This document shows, piece after piece, positions 15,468-22,747 of a DNA stretch of 39,111 nucleotides (its first letter is position 1; each line of letters begins with the position of its first letter). The translations under genes and the position numbers were made by a program. The DNA lies in contig NZ_AWQQ01000087.1 of the NCBI RefSeq assembly GCF_002607855.1, forward strand, positions 1 to 39,111. The letters run 5' to 3'. The stretch comes from Desulforamulus profundi (GTDB taxonomy: Bacteria > Bacillota_B > Desulfotomaculia > Desulfotomaculales > Desulfotomaculaceae). The notes under the pieces are model-generated. The model was not told the DNA's origin. It searched no databases and saw nothing but the letters and a program-made list of their open reading frames with translations.

Positions 15468-15494
15468 ATGGGAAGAGGAACATCCTCTTCCCAT
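15468..15494 (+). terminator. Hairpin after the small hydrophobic protein
   Basis: A 12-bp perfect stem, ATGGGAAGAGGA (15468-15479) with TCCTCTTCCCAT (15483-15494), encloses a 3-base loop. It begins 4 bases after the stop. The following sequence TGCCTCTAGCTGCTTTT is only weakly U-rich. Confidence 0.6.
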
Positions 15495-15571
15495 TGCCTC
15501 TAGCTGCTTTTAGGGCTGAAATGCGAACCTTTGCTTACGTTATCTTTATTTAAAATGTAATGTTGTATTTG

Positions 15572-15754
15572 TCAACATAAAAGATACTCGATAAATGTTA
15601 TTGTTGTATCATTCTCTGGTTGGATCCAGGACATCAGGTCGGGTTTCAGGCCGTTGGAAATCATCTGCGACAAAGGTTTTTCCACAGGGCCTGTAACAAA
15701 CTGAGTATTGGACAGACCGTTTAACTTGGAATTACCGGAACAATTTGAGAATGG
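15572..15754 (-). pseudogene. Possible gene relic, 60 codons, no start
   Basis: On the minus strand a stop-bounded frame of 60 codons reads like a protein C-terminus (for example TGPVEKPLSQMISNGLKPDL, then SWIQPENDTTITFIEYLLC). It has no start codon or ribosome binding site and begins directly after an in-frame stop. I do not recognise the family. It may be a chance frame. Confidence 0.25.
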
Positions 15755-15897
15755 CTACCCTAATTATTCCGTAAAAAAGGTATTCTAATTTGAGAAACCA
15801 GCCGATTTAATTTAAGAATTGGCATTATACCTTACCCCCTACTACTGGCTTCCAAATCGCCTTTGCCTCTTTAATTTCTTCTTAAAAATGTCAATAA

Positions 15898-16049
15898 CAG
15901 TAGTTATGCACTTAAAGGAAATAGTTGGTAGTAAGAAAATTAAAAACTCTTTGCATAGATACCACCGATCCATTGCGATCCATAAACGGCAAGTAACCGA
16001 CTTCCTTTGCGATTATGGGGCCAATCTTGATTTATCAAGGGGTTTATGA
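15898..16049 (+). mobile_element. IS end relic with a 47-codon frame
   Basis: CAGTAGTTATGCACTT (15898-15913) matches the left inverted repeat of the IS at 2981 in 15 of 16 bases and in the same orientation, but the sequence diverges immediately after it. An ATG inside this repeat (15906) opens a basic 47-codon frame, MHLKEIVGSKKIKNSLHRYH and onward, ending at 16049. It may be the remains of a related element. No matching right end was found nearby. Confidence 0.45.
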
Positions 16050-16088
16050 GATTTTCTGTAATGATAAAAAATAAATAAATTCCTGCAA

Positions 16089-18128
16089 CTAAAGACATTT
16101 ACCAGTATGCTGGACACAATTCCGTCCTGAAGACTTCGCTTCGTACAGCATATTGTCAGCGCGCATAATGAGGGTATCAGCCGTATCCGACGGGCAGTAC
16201 CCAGCCACTCCGAAACTGGCAGTCACACTACCTACGCCCGGAATATTCATGCTGCTCAACTGCCCTCGAAGCTCTTCCGCTAAACCGGCGGCCTTATCCA
16301 CCGGGGTATTTGGTAAAAGTATTACAAATTCTTCTCCGCCCCAGCGGGCCAGGCAATCTATTTTGCGGATCCTCCCGTTGATCAAGTCTACTAAACTTTT
16401 AAGAACCAGATCGCCGGCAGCGTGTCCGAAGCGGTCGTTTATGCTCTTAAAGTGGTCCAGGTCCAGCATTATGAGGGAAAAGGGGCTGCCTGTCCGCCGC
16501 GCGCGTTCATTCTCCTGCTCCAAAACCTGCTCAAAATAACGGCGGTTATATGCCCCCGTCAGGGCATCAGTAACAGACAAACGGCGCAGCTCCTCCTCCA
16601 GCTTTTTGTACCGGGTAACATCGGCAGCATAATGCAGAAAGGTATCCTCCCCCAAGGGAATCCACCAGGTATCCCAGATGCCCCCTGCAAACTCCACTTC
16701 GCTGTTTATTGGTTCATTTTTATCCAATGCCTCGTCTCCACGACAGAAATAACATTTCGTGCCGGGTAAAGGGGTGCCGGATTTTTCAATTGCCTCCCGA
16801 CACTCGTCTGGATGGGATTTCGTACCATGTAAGCTCCCCCAACAATAATTTCCTACTTTTGTTCCCACCATTTCCGCCGCTTTATTCTGCGCCAGAATAC
16901 GGCGCTCCCTGTTAATCAACCAGGCCGGGCTGGGAATGCCCTCCAGCATCAAACGGAGCTGCCTTTCTTTATTTCGCAATGTCTTCTCAAACCGTTTGCG
17001 CTCGCTGATGTCGCGCACAATCCCCACCGCATGCCAGGCGTCCCTAATCCTCAAAGCAGACAGTGAGAGCTTCACATCAAGCTCCCGCCCGTCTTTATGT
17101 TTAGCTTTCAACTCAATTGTTTTCCCTATGACATTCCCTTCCCCGGTTAACTGAAAGTGCTTGAAAGCCTCTTGATAGGTCTGGTAAAAACTTTCATCAG
17201 GCACCACCAGCCGGTGCAGGTCCTTCCCCAGGATTTCTTCCCGGGAGTAGCCGAAGAGCTGTTCCCCCGCCGGGTTCCAAAAAGTGACGTTCCCCTGCCC
17301 GTCAAGCATGACGATGGCCTCCCGGGCCGAGCCCATAATGGCACTTAAAGTCGCCTCCCTTGCCCGCAGCTCTTCTTCCATCTTCCTGCGCTCTGTCAGG
17401 TCGATAATCAGTGCCACGCATACTTTTTCTCCGCTGTGTCCAAACAGCTGCAAGTGTATTTCCGCAGGGTAAAGGGAGCCGTCTTTCCGCCGGTGCACCG
17501 TGTTAAACAGGAGCTGTTCCTGCATCCCCCCAACCAGAGGTTCAAGCAGTGCCCTGAAGCTCTCAGGATCAAGTTCTGGCTCCAGGTCAAGGGGCGTCAT
17601 GGTGCTCAGTTCTTCGATTGTATAACCCAGATTTTTTCTGGCGCCGCGGTTCACCGCAATAAATTTTAAGGTCGCAGGGTGAAAAATATAGATCTCATTT
17701 AATGAATTTTCAAATATCTGCCGGTACATGTTCGCATGGGCATTGGCTTCATAAAGATGCAGTGCCATTTCAACTGTGGATACCAGCACATGTTCGCCGG
17801 CACCTTTCAGCACATACCCGTAGCCCGTAATCGTACGGATTTTCTCCACAATTTCCTTTTCAGTATGGGCGGTAAGAAATACCACAGGTACGTCTCTGAA
17901 CTGCTGTATTGTCCGGGCAGCCAGCACCCCGTCCATTCCTTTTCCCAGTTCTATATCCATCAGGATGAGGTCGGGGCACCGGCTGCCAGAGACTTTCTCC
18001 ACAGCTTCTTCCCCCGTCAGGGCAATTTCGGTCATATACCCGTACTTATTCAGGATATTTGCCGTTATTTGTGCCTGAAACCTGCTGTCTTCTACAATAA
18101 GAATCCTCTTGCCTTTAAATGCGTTCAC
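16089..18128 (-). CDS. Response regulator-PAS-PAS-PAS-GGDEF diguanylate cyclase
   Basis: A cytoplasmic signalling protein of about 679 residues. Residues 1-125 are a receiver domain with acidic pair E13/D14, phosphoacceptor D58 (LILMDIELG) and the conserved Thr/Lys (FLTAHTE, VLKGAGE). Three PAS domains follow, starting near MYRQIFENSLNEIYIF, SAIMGSAREAIVMLDG and RLMLEGIPSPAWLINR. The third has an inserted Cys/His-rich stretch (CWGSLHG, then CREAIE and CYFC) that could bind metal or haem. The GGDEF domain reads RWGGEEFVILLP near residue 597, with an I-site RKID five residues upstream, so it should make c-di-GMP with product inhibition. GTG 18128 is preferred because longer starts overlap the HD-GYP gene; AGGGGTTGG lies upstream. 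Confidence 0.85.
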   Translation of the reverse strand: MNAFKGKRILIVEDSRFQAQITANILNKYGYMTEIALTGEEAVEKVSGSRCPDLILMDIELGKGMDGVLAARTIQQFRDVPVVFLTAHTEKEIVEKIRTITGYGYVLKGAGEHVLVSTVEMALHLYEANAHANMYRQIFENSLNEIYIFHPATLKFIAVNRGARKNLGYTIEELSTMTPLDLEPELDPESFRALLEPLVGGMQEQLLFNTVHRRKDGSLYPAEIHLQLFGHSGEKVCVALIIDLTERRKMEEELRAREATLSAIMGSAREAIVMLDGQGNVTFWNPAGEQLFGYSREEILGKDLHRLVVPDESFYQTYQEAFKHFQLTGEGNVIGKTIELKAKHKDGRELDVKLSLSALRIRDAWHAVGIVRDISERKRFEKTLRNKERQLRLMLEGIPSPAWLINRERRILAQNKAAEMVGTKVGNYCWGSLHGTKSHPDECREAIEKSGTPLPGTKCYFCRGDEALDKNEPINSEVEFAGGIWDTWWIPLGEDTFLHYAADVTRYKKLEEELRRLSVTDALTGAYNRRYFEQVLEQENERARRTGSPFSLIMLDLDHFKSINDRFGHAAGDLVLKSLVDLINGRIRKIDCLARWGGEEFVILLPNTPVDKAAGLAEELRGQLSSMNIPGVGSVTASFGVAGYCPSDTADTLIMRADNMLYEAKSSGRNCVQHTGKCL

Positions 18129-18150
18129 CGATAAACCAACCCCTAAGCAT

Positions 18151-18756
18151 TTATTTCTGAAAATTTTCATCACTGTAGCAGCAGCTTTCAATAAAAGCAC
18201 TTACTACCTCCGGGTCAAACTGCGTCCCCGCATTCCTTTCAAGTTCAGCTAAAGCTTCTTCCCTGCTCATTGCTTTCCGATAGGGCCTGTCATTGGTCAT
18301 TGCATCAAAGGCGTCAGCAACTGCCAGGATACGGGATAAAAGAGGGATTTCTTCACCTTTTAACCCACTGGGATAACCCCTGCCGTCCCACCGTTCATGG
18401 TGGCACAGGATGTATTCAGCAATGAAAGCCAGCTCTGGCGTATTCTGGGCAATGCGGCAGCCGATTTCCGGGTGTTTCTTCATCTCCTCCCATTCTTTCT
18501 CTGTCAAAGGGCCGGGTTTTAGCAGAATACTTTCTTTGATGGCCACCTTCCCGATATCGTGGAGCACTGCCAGCAGCTCCAGTTCGTCCATTTGTTTAGC
18601 GGAAAGGCCCAGCCCTTTCGCTATTTTCAGGCTCATTTCCTTTAACCTTTCTGCATGCTCTTCCGTTTCCATGCTTTTTTCAAAAAGGGTGGCCTTCAGG
18701 GAGGAAATAACGGCATTTCTGTAACTTTTGCTCTGCAAAAGCTTATTACGGTACAT
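18151..18756 (-). CDS. HD-GYP c-di-GMP phosphodiesterase domain (C-terminal part of the PAS-GAF-GGDEF protein)
   Basis: The longest frame begins at ATG 18756, but the same register is open upstream to about 18820 and reads YATKNKAEENIWQVLKEAEE, the natural continuation of the GGDEF domain in the next entry. Restoring one G near 18820 makes a single 779-residue protein. The HD-GYP signatures are complete: HDIGKVA, HHERWDGRGYPSGL, and LSRILAVADAFDAMTNDRPYR. This domain class hydrolyses c-di-GMP to pGpG or GMP. It ends 23 bases before the response regulator gene, so both lie in one operon. If the break is real, a free HD-GYP protein could still be made from the internal ATG, although no clear ribosome binding site precedes it. 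Confidence 0.87.
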   Translation of the reverse strand: MYRNKLLQSKSYRNAVISSLKATLFEKSMETEEHAERLKEMSLKIAKGLGLSAKQMDELELLAVLHDIGKVAIKESILLKPGPLTEKEWEEMKKHPEIGCRIAQNTPELAFIAEYILCHHERWDGRGYPSGLKGEEIPLLSRILAVADAFDAMTNDRPYRKAMSREEALAELERNAGTQFDPEVVSAFIESCCYSDENFQK

Positions 18757-18773
18757 CCATTCCTCGGCTTCCT

Positions 18774-20489
18774 TCAGTACCTGCCAGATATTTTCTTCGG
18801 CTTTATTTTTTGTGGCATAGCCAGGGCAATACTCACCTGAACAGGCCCCTCACTGTCCAAAGCACACTTGTTTTTACTCCTCCTGACAATTTCTTCCGCT
18901 GCTTTCATATCGGTCCGGGGCAGCAAAACAACAAATTCGTCCCCGCCCCAGCGGGCGATGATATCCTCCCGGCGGCAGCTTTCCTTTATTATCTCTGCCG
19001 CTTTCTTTAAAAGAAGATCCGCTGCCCTATGGCCGAAGACGTCATTGGTCAGCTTCAATCCGTTGACATCACCCATGATGACCGATACAGGCAGCTGACG
19101 CGGCGTATCCAGCCGCCTTATTTCTTCTTCCATGAACCTGCGGTTGTAAAGCCCTGTCAGCTGGTCATGATAGCACAAAAAGAGGATTTTTTCTTCAAAT
19201 TTCTTGCGCAGAATATATTCGGAAATAATCCTTGCGGCAAGCTGCAGCAAATTGATGTCAGCTTCAGACCATTCCCTGTTTTTCAGGCAGTCGTCAAAAC
19301 CGATAAAGCCGTATAAATCACCTTCCACATAGAGGGACAGCACCAGCAGGGACTTGATCTCCTGGGGTCTTAAGATTTCTTTTGTCTTTTCGTCGGGGAT
19401 GTCTTCAATGTCCCTGTAGTTTATCACTTCCCTGTTTTTCAGCCTGTCCACCCACCAGGTAAATTCAGCCACAGGGATTTCCTGAAGGTTTTCTTTCTGG
19501 GGCGTTATACCGGGTGCCGTCCACTCAAAAGTGTTGCTCGCGGTCTCTTTTCCCCAGTCCGCTTCAAAGAGGTAGGCCCGGCTTACCCCCATGCCCTCGC
19601 CCATAAGCCGCAGGGATTCTGTCAGAAAAACTTCAATGCTTCCTTCCTGTAAAGCCAGCTGGGAAACACTGCTGATTATTTTTTCGTATTTCAGCCTCTT
19701 TTTGAGTTCTTCTTCGGCCTTCTTTTGCAGGGTAATATCCTTGCCGGAGCCAACCAGGTATTTTACCTTCCCCTTTTCCAGCACCGGCGTCAGGGTGGTC
19801 AGCCAGGTCCTTTTTCCGGCGGGGAGGATCAGTGTCTCTTCATAGGTCACGGGCTTTTTACTGTCCACGCACCTTTGACAATTGGTGCTGACGGCTTCAC
19901 CAATTTCTTTTCCGGCCAGCTCAACGGGGGTTTTGTCTTTTATATCCTCCAGGCTGAACCCTGTCAATTTCCGGTGGGCGGCATTGTTCCTCATGTACCG
20001 GAATTCTCCGTCTTCCACCCTGACCAGGAACATGGCATCCTGGGTACCGTTGAACACCATTTCCAGTTCTTTGGACAGCTCCTCGATTTTTTCTTTCTGG
20101 GCCTCAAGGTTTTCGATCTGCCGGATTTCTTCGGTGATTTCCTTAAACAAGGTGACAAAATACCCTTTTTCAGGAGAAAAGGCGGTTATTTTGTACCAGC
20201 GCTGCAGAGGTTCTGCATACTGGCTGAACTCCTGCCTTTTGCCGGTCAGGGCCACCTTGCCGTAGAAGGCCACCCAGTCAAAGCTGCCCTTCCTGATGCC
20301 GGGCAGCACTTCCGTCACCCTTTTCCCAAGGACAGCTTCTCTTTTTAACCCGGTCATTTCTTGAAAGGCGGGATTAACTTCCAAAAAGATATAGTCTTCC
20401 GGTTCGCCTTCACTCCCCGTCAGTAATTTGTGAAAGGCGTAACCAAAGGGTGATTTCATTAGAATTTCTCGAAAAAGTTTTTCTTTCAT
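18774..20489 (-). CDS. PAS-PAS-GAF-GGDEF protein (N-terminal part of a GGDEF-HD-GYP fusion)
   Basis: ATG 20489 follows GGTGGGGGAA. The first PAS domain spans about residues 1-125 (MKSPFGYAFHKLL, FLEVNPAFQEMTGL). The second spans about 140-270 (FNGTQDAMFLVRVEDGEF, with the trailing PAC segment LVGSGKDITLQKKAEEEL). A GAF-like region at about 285-430 includes LLVLSLYVEGDLYGFIGFDD. The GGDEF domain starts at HDQLTGLYNRRFMEEE; the catalytic motif is RWGGDEFVVLLP with an I-site RRED upstream. The frame runs off at IALAMPQKIKPKKISGRY, a false end where IALGYATKNKAEE is expected. Directly upstream is a c-di-GMP-I riboswitch, so expression should respond to the molecule this protein makes and degrades. 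Confidence 0.87.
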   Translation of the reverse strand: MKEKLFREILMKSPFGYAFHKLLTGSEGEPEDYIFLEVNPAFQEMTGLKREAVLGKRVTEVLPGIRKGSFDWVAFYGKVALTGKRQEFSQYAEPLQRWYKITAFSPEKGYFVTLFKEITEEIRQIENLEAQKEKIEELSKELEMVFNGTQDAMFLVRVEDGEFRYMRNNAAHRKLTGFSLEDIKDKTPVELAGKEIGEAVSTNCQRCVDSKKPVTYEETLILPAGKRTWLTTLTPVLEKGKVKYLVGSGKDITLQKKAEEELKKRLKYEKIISSVSQLALQEGSIEVFLTESLRLMGEGMGVSRAYLFEADWGKETASNTFEWTAPGITPQKENLQEIPVAEFTWWVDRLKNREVINYRDIEDIPDEKTKEILRPQEIKSLLVLSLYVEGDLYGFIGFDDCLKNREWSEADINLLQLAARIISEYILRKKFEEKILFLCYHDQLTGLYNRRFMEEEIRRLDTPRQLPVSVIMGDVNGLKLTNDVFGHRAADLLLKKAAEIIKESCRREDIIARWGGDEFVVLLPRTDMKAAEEIVRRSKNKCALDSEGPVQVSIALAMPQKIKPKKISGRY

Positions 20490-20557
20490 CTTCCCCCACC
20501 TTTTCGCATAAAACTACAAAGTGCCAAAGCACAGATCGTCACGCCCCAGGATTTTGC

Positions 20558-20648
20558 TGCAAACGGCTGCCATAGAATTCGTTGCCCCTTGGGCCTTCTT
20601 GGGCCCTTGGCTTTGCGCCCCTGCCTTTCGGCAGGTTTGCCACTAATT
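20558..20648 (-). promoter_or_regulatory. c-di-GMP-I riboswitch (GEMM)
   Basis: Read on the minus strand, the leader has the GEMM landmarks in order: GGCAAACC (20641-20634), a GNRA-capped stem TGCCGAAAGGCA, GGGGCGCAAAGCC, a second GC-rich stem with AAGGGCCCAAGAAGGCCC, then TATGGCAGCCG (about 20573-20563). This matches class I c-di-GMP aptamers. The aptamer ends about 70 bases before the start codon of the GGDEF-HD-GYP gene. I see a small GTGC/GCAC hairpin but no clear intrinsic terminator, so the mode of control (translational or other) is open. Confidence 0.9.
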
Positions 20649-20721
20649 TTCATAGCATGTTATAGGATTATGGCTTATACTTTTTTAAAACAAGTTGTTT
20701 GGATTTTTTCATCTTTCTCGT

Positions 20722-21105
20722 TTAATCTACACTATATCCTTTCTTACTAAGCTTATCAATAAATTGTTGCCAGTCATCTTCAGTCGCTACATCTTTGGCT
20801 TTACGCAAAGCTACTCTCACAACCTCGTTTGACATGATATATTCCGGGAGATCCGGGGAAACTTCACATCTGCCTTTGCCTGCCAGGTCAAACATGAGGT
20901 TTTTATCATCTTCTGTAAGTTTCAGTATTGTGGCAATCTTTTCTAATAGAGGCTTATCCGGTGGGTTTCTCCGGCTTTTCTCAATGTCGCTGAGGTAAGC
21001 AGGAGTAATCTCAAGCATATCTGCCATACCGCGTAATGTAATGCCCTGATCAATTCTCTTTTTCGCAATAAATTCTCCAAATCTTATTAATTGTTTATTA
21101 TCCAT
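20722..21105 (-). CDS. XRE-family helix-turn-helix regulator
   Basis: A 127-residue DNA-binding protein. The Cro/C1-type HTH occupies about residues 8-65: FGEFIAKKRIDQGITLRGMADML, the recognition helix region TPAYLSDIEKSRRNPP, then LLEKIATILKLTED. The C-terminal half (LMFDLAGKGRCEVSPDLPEYIM) matches XRE regulators that are often found near toxin or stress genes. The ATG at 21105 follows AAGGTGTG. It is divergent from a PIN-domain gene, and a palindrome between them is a candidate operator. It may regulate that pair, but it could equally be an orphan phage-type repressor. Confidence 0.85.
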   Translation of the reverse strand: MDNKQLIRFGEFIAKKRIDQGITLRGMADMLEITPAYLSDIEKSRRNPPDKPLLEKIATILKLTEDDKNLMFDLAGKGRCEVSPDLPEYIMSNEVVRVALRKAKDVATEDDWQQFIDKLSKKGYSVD

Positions 21106-21128
21106 GATTCACACCTTCCTAAACACAC

Positions 21129-21148
21129 AAGCATGTAAGCATGTTTGC
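21129..21148. promoter_or_regulatory. Candidate XRE operator
   Basis: CAAGCATG (21129-21136) and CATGTTTG (21141-21148) form an inverted repeat with one mismatch and a 4-base spacer. It lies 24 bases upstream of the XRE start codon and in the gap between divergent genes. Confidence 0.4.
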
Positions 21149-21166
21149 TAATATAATTGTAATATA

Positions 21167-21229
21167 AGTAATATATCTTTAGAAGAAGCACGAGAGGAGC
21201 GGCTTAAAAAGTATGAAGGTGTTGATTGA
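21167..21229 (+). pseudogene. Antitoxin C-terminal relic
   Basis: Just upstream of and overlapping the PIN gene, a frame reads SNISLEEAREERLKKYEGVD to a TGA at 21227-21229. SLEEAREERLKKY is a common C-terminal, toxin-contacting tail of ribbon-helix-helix antitoxins. There is no start codon, and the DNA-binding half is missing. The overlap with the PIN start (21213) preserves a typical antitoxin-toxin arrangement. Confidence 0.5.
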
Positions 21230-21632
21230 TACAAATGTTGTATTGGACGTTCTCGGCAAGCGCGAGCCTTTTGTCGAACACTCTACGGCAATATTGATGC
21301 TTGCCGGAAGTCAGAAAATCTCAGCTTCTATCACTGCCAATACCGTAACGGACATTTATTATCTGCTCAGGAAACATATTTCAAGCAAAGAAGCTGTCAA
21401 AGAGGCGATGCTCGGTTTGATGGATGTTCTGGATGTTGTCGATGTTACCAGGAATGACTATATTAAAGCCTTTGACCTGCTGATAGCCGACTATGAAGAT
21501 GCTCTGCTGGTGCATTGCGCCAAACGCACCAAGGCTGAATACATCATCACGCGCAACACAAAGGACTTTGTTAATTCTCCGGTAGAAGCCATTGCGCCGG
21601 AGGATTTTCTCATTCGCTTTTTCAATGAATAG
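21213..21632 (+). CDS. PIN-domain putative toxin (VapC-like ribonuclease)
   Basis: A 139-residue PIN-fold protein, expected to be a Mg-dependent RNase. The first acidic catalytic residue is D6 in LIDTNVVLDVLGKREPF. A middle acidic region (TVTDIYYLLRK) and the terminal cluster YEDALLVHCAKRTKAEYIITRNTKDF complete the site. The TRNTKDF motif is typical of VapC-like proteins. ATG 21213 overlaps the tail of the antitoxin relic; the ribosome binding site (GAGAGGAGCGG) lies within that relic. Because the antitoxin is truncated, the toxin is either harmless, silent, or neutralised by another antitoxin in the genome. Confidence 0.85.
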   Translation: MKVLIDTNVVLDVLGKREPFVEHSTAILMLAGSQKISASITANTVTDIYYLLRKHISSKEAVKEAMLGLMDVLDVVDVTRNDYIKAFDLLIADYEDALLVHCAKRTKAEYIITRNTKDFVNSPVEAIAPEDFLIRFFNE

Positions 21633-21734
21633 TCTATCACCAGCGCCCATTTTCACGCACAGTCTTTGTATTGATGCGCCAGATTCGACAAACTTTTTAT
21701 TTCTCCTGTTCATGTAATACATATTTCATGTTTC

Positions 21735-21887
21735 TTAATAAAGTTTACTAAGCAGTTGTTTCCGGCGCTCACTCTTGCTGCTCTGGTAAAGTTTCCTCGC
21801 CTCGCCGGGTACACCACTCTCGTAGCCATACCTGGCCAGTTCGTTTTCGGCGTAGGCAATCTTGCGGCTGCATCCGAGGACGCGGTC
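21735..21887 (-). pseudogene. Unidentified gene relic, 50 codons
   Basis: Bounded by in-frame stops, this minus-strand frame reads as protein: CSRKIAYAENELARYGYESG, then VPGEARKLYQSSKSERRKQL. It is basic and helical, with no start codon. It resembles C-terminal pieces of mobile-element proteins, but I cannot name the family. It sits immediately downstream of the SDR gene in an island of relics. Confidence 0.35.
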
Positions 21888-21898
21888 TTATTTATTGA

Positions 21899-22631
21899 CT
21901 ATATGACAAATCCTCCATTCGGGCTTAATACTTGTCCGGTAATAAAATTTGAATCTTCAGATGCCAAAAAAATATACACTTTGCTACTTCTTGTACTGTA
22001 CCAAACCTTTGTAAAGGTGTATTTTTTTGAAGCTGTTTGATTTCTTCATCGCTAAGAAAGACATTCATGTCTGTATCGATAATACCCGGAGCAACGCAGT
22101 TTACTTGTATATTTGAAGGCCCCAGTTCCTTTGCCAGCGCCTTTGTAAACCCAATTACGGCAGCCTTTGCTGCTGAATAATGAACCTCACAGGATGCCCC
22201 TGTGATACCCCAAATTGATGAAACATTGATTATTTTCCCTTTTTTATTTTCTATCATATATGGCAGAACGCATTGACAGCAGTTAAAGATCCCTTTCACA
22301 TTTATATTTATCATGCTGTCCCAGTCATCCTCCGTGATTTCGGTAAACAGCTTTTGCTGTGCAATACCTGCATTGTTAACCAGGACATCAATCCTTCCAA
22401 AATCGTTAGTGCTTTGTTCGATAAGCTTTTCAACTTGCCCTCTATCGGAAACATCAGCTCTATATGCTTTGGCGCTATAGCTCTTTCCTTTAGTTCAGTT
22501 AATAATGAGATGGCTTCTTTTTCTGAATGGAAATAGTTAATAATTATATTATAATCATTTTGTGCCAATAGTTCTGCCGTAGCTCGCCCTATTCCTCTTG
22601 AACTGCCCGTTATAAGCGCTGTTTTTTTCAT
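21899..22631 (-). pseudogene. Short-chain dehydrogenase/reductase (FabG-like), two frameshifts
   Basis: ATG 22631 follows AGGGGAGG. Three registers join to a full-length SDR of about 244 residues. The first gives the NAD(P)-binding motif TGSSRGIGRATAELL. The second resumes after 22484 with RADVSDRG and VLVNNAGI. The catalytic Ser and the YxxxK appear as NVSSIWG and YSAAKAA, then NCVAPGIIDTDM. The third, after an A7 run at 21966-21972, ends TGQVLSPNGGFVI with a TAG at 21899-21901. Each join needs one restored base (an A in the coding strand near 22484, a T near 21969). It is broken as written, but both breaks are in homopolymers. The substrate is unknown. Confidence 0.82.
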
Positions 22632-22700
22632 AACTTAACCTCCCCTTAGAAGCAAGGTACATTGCACAGAATCGGCGACAATTCTATCAGTAAATTAATA

Positions 22701-22740
22701 AAGGGATTCAAGAATATGTAACCCCATTCATGAATCCCTT
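22701..22740 (-). terminator. metE terminator
   Basis: AAGGGATTCA (22701-22710) and TGAATCCCTT (22731-22740) form a perfect 10-bp stem just after the metE stop. On the minus strand it is followed by TATTAATTT, a moderate U-tract. Confidence 0.65.
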
Positions 22741-22747
22741 TTGTAAT

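Larger units (their letters stand above)
15464..16088. other. Intergenic region with relics only
   Basis: Beyond the hairpin at 15468-15494, I see no gene with a plausible start and ribosome binding site in these roughly 600 AT-rich bases. Two relic-like frames (15572-15754 minus, 15906-16049 plus) and one IS-like end (15898-15913) are listed separately. Confidence 0.5.

Noticed and set aside
21381..21722. A 113-codon minus-strand frame opposite the PIN gene
   Set aside because: Most of it is antisense to the PIN protein, and no ribosome binding site precedes its start.
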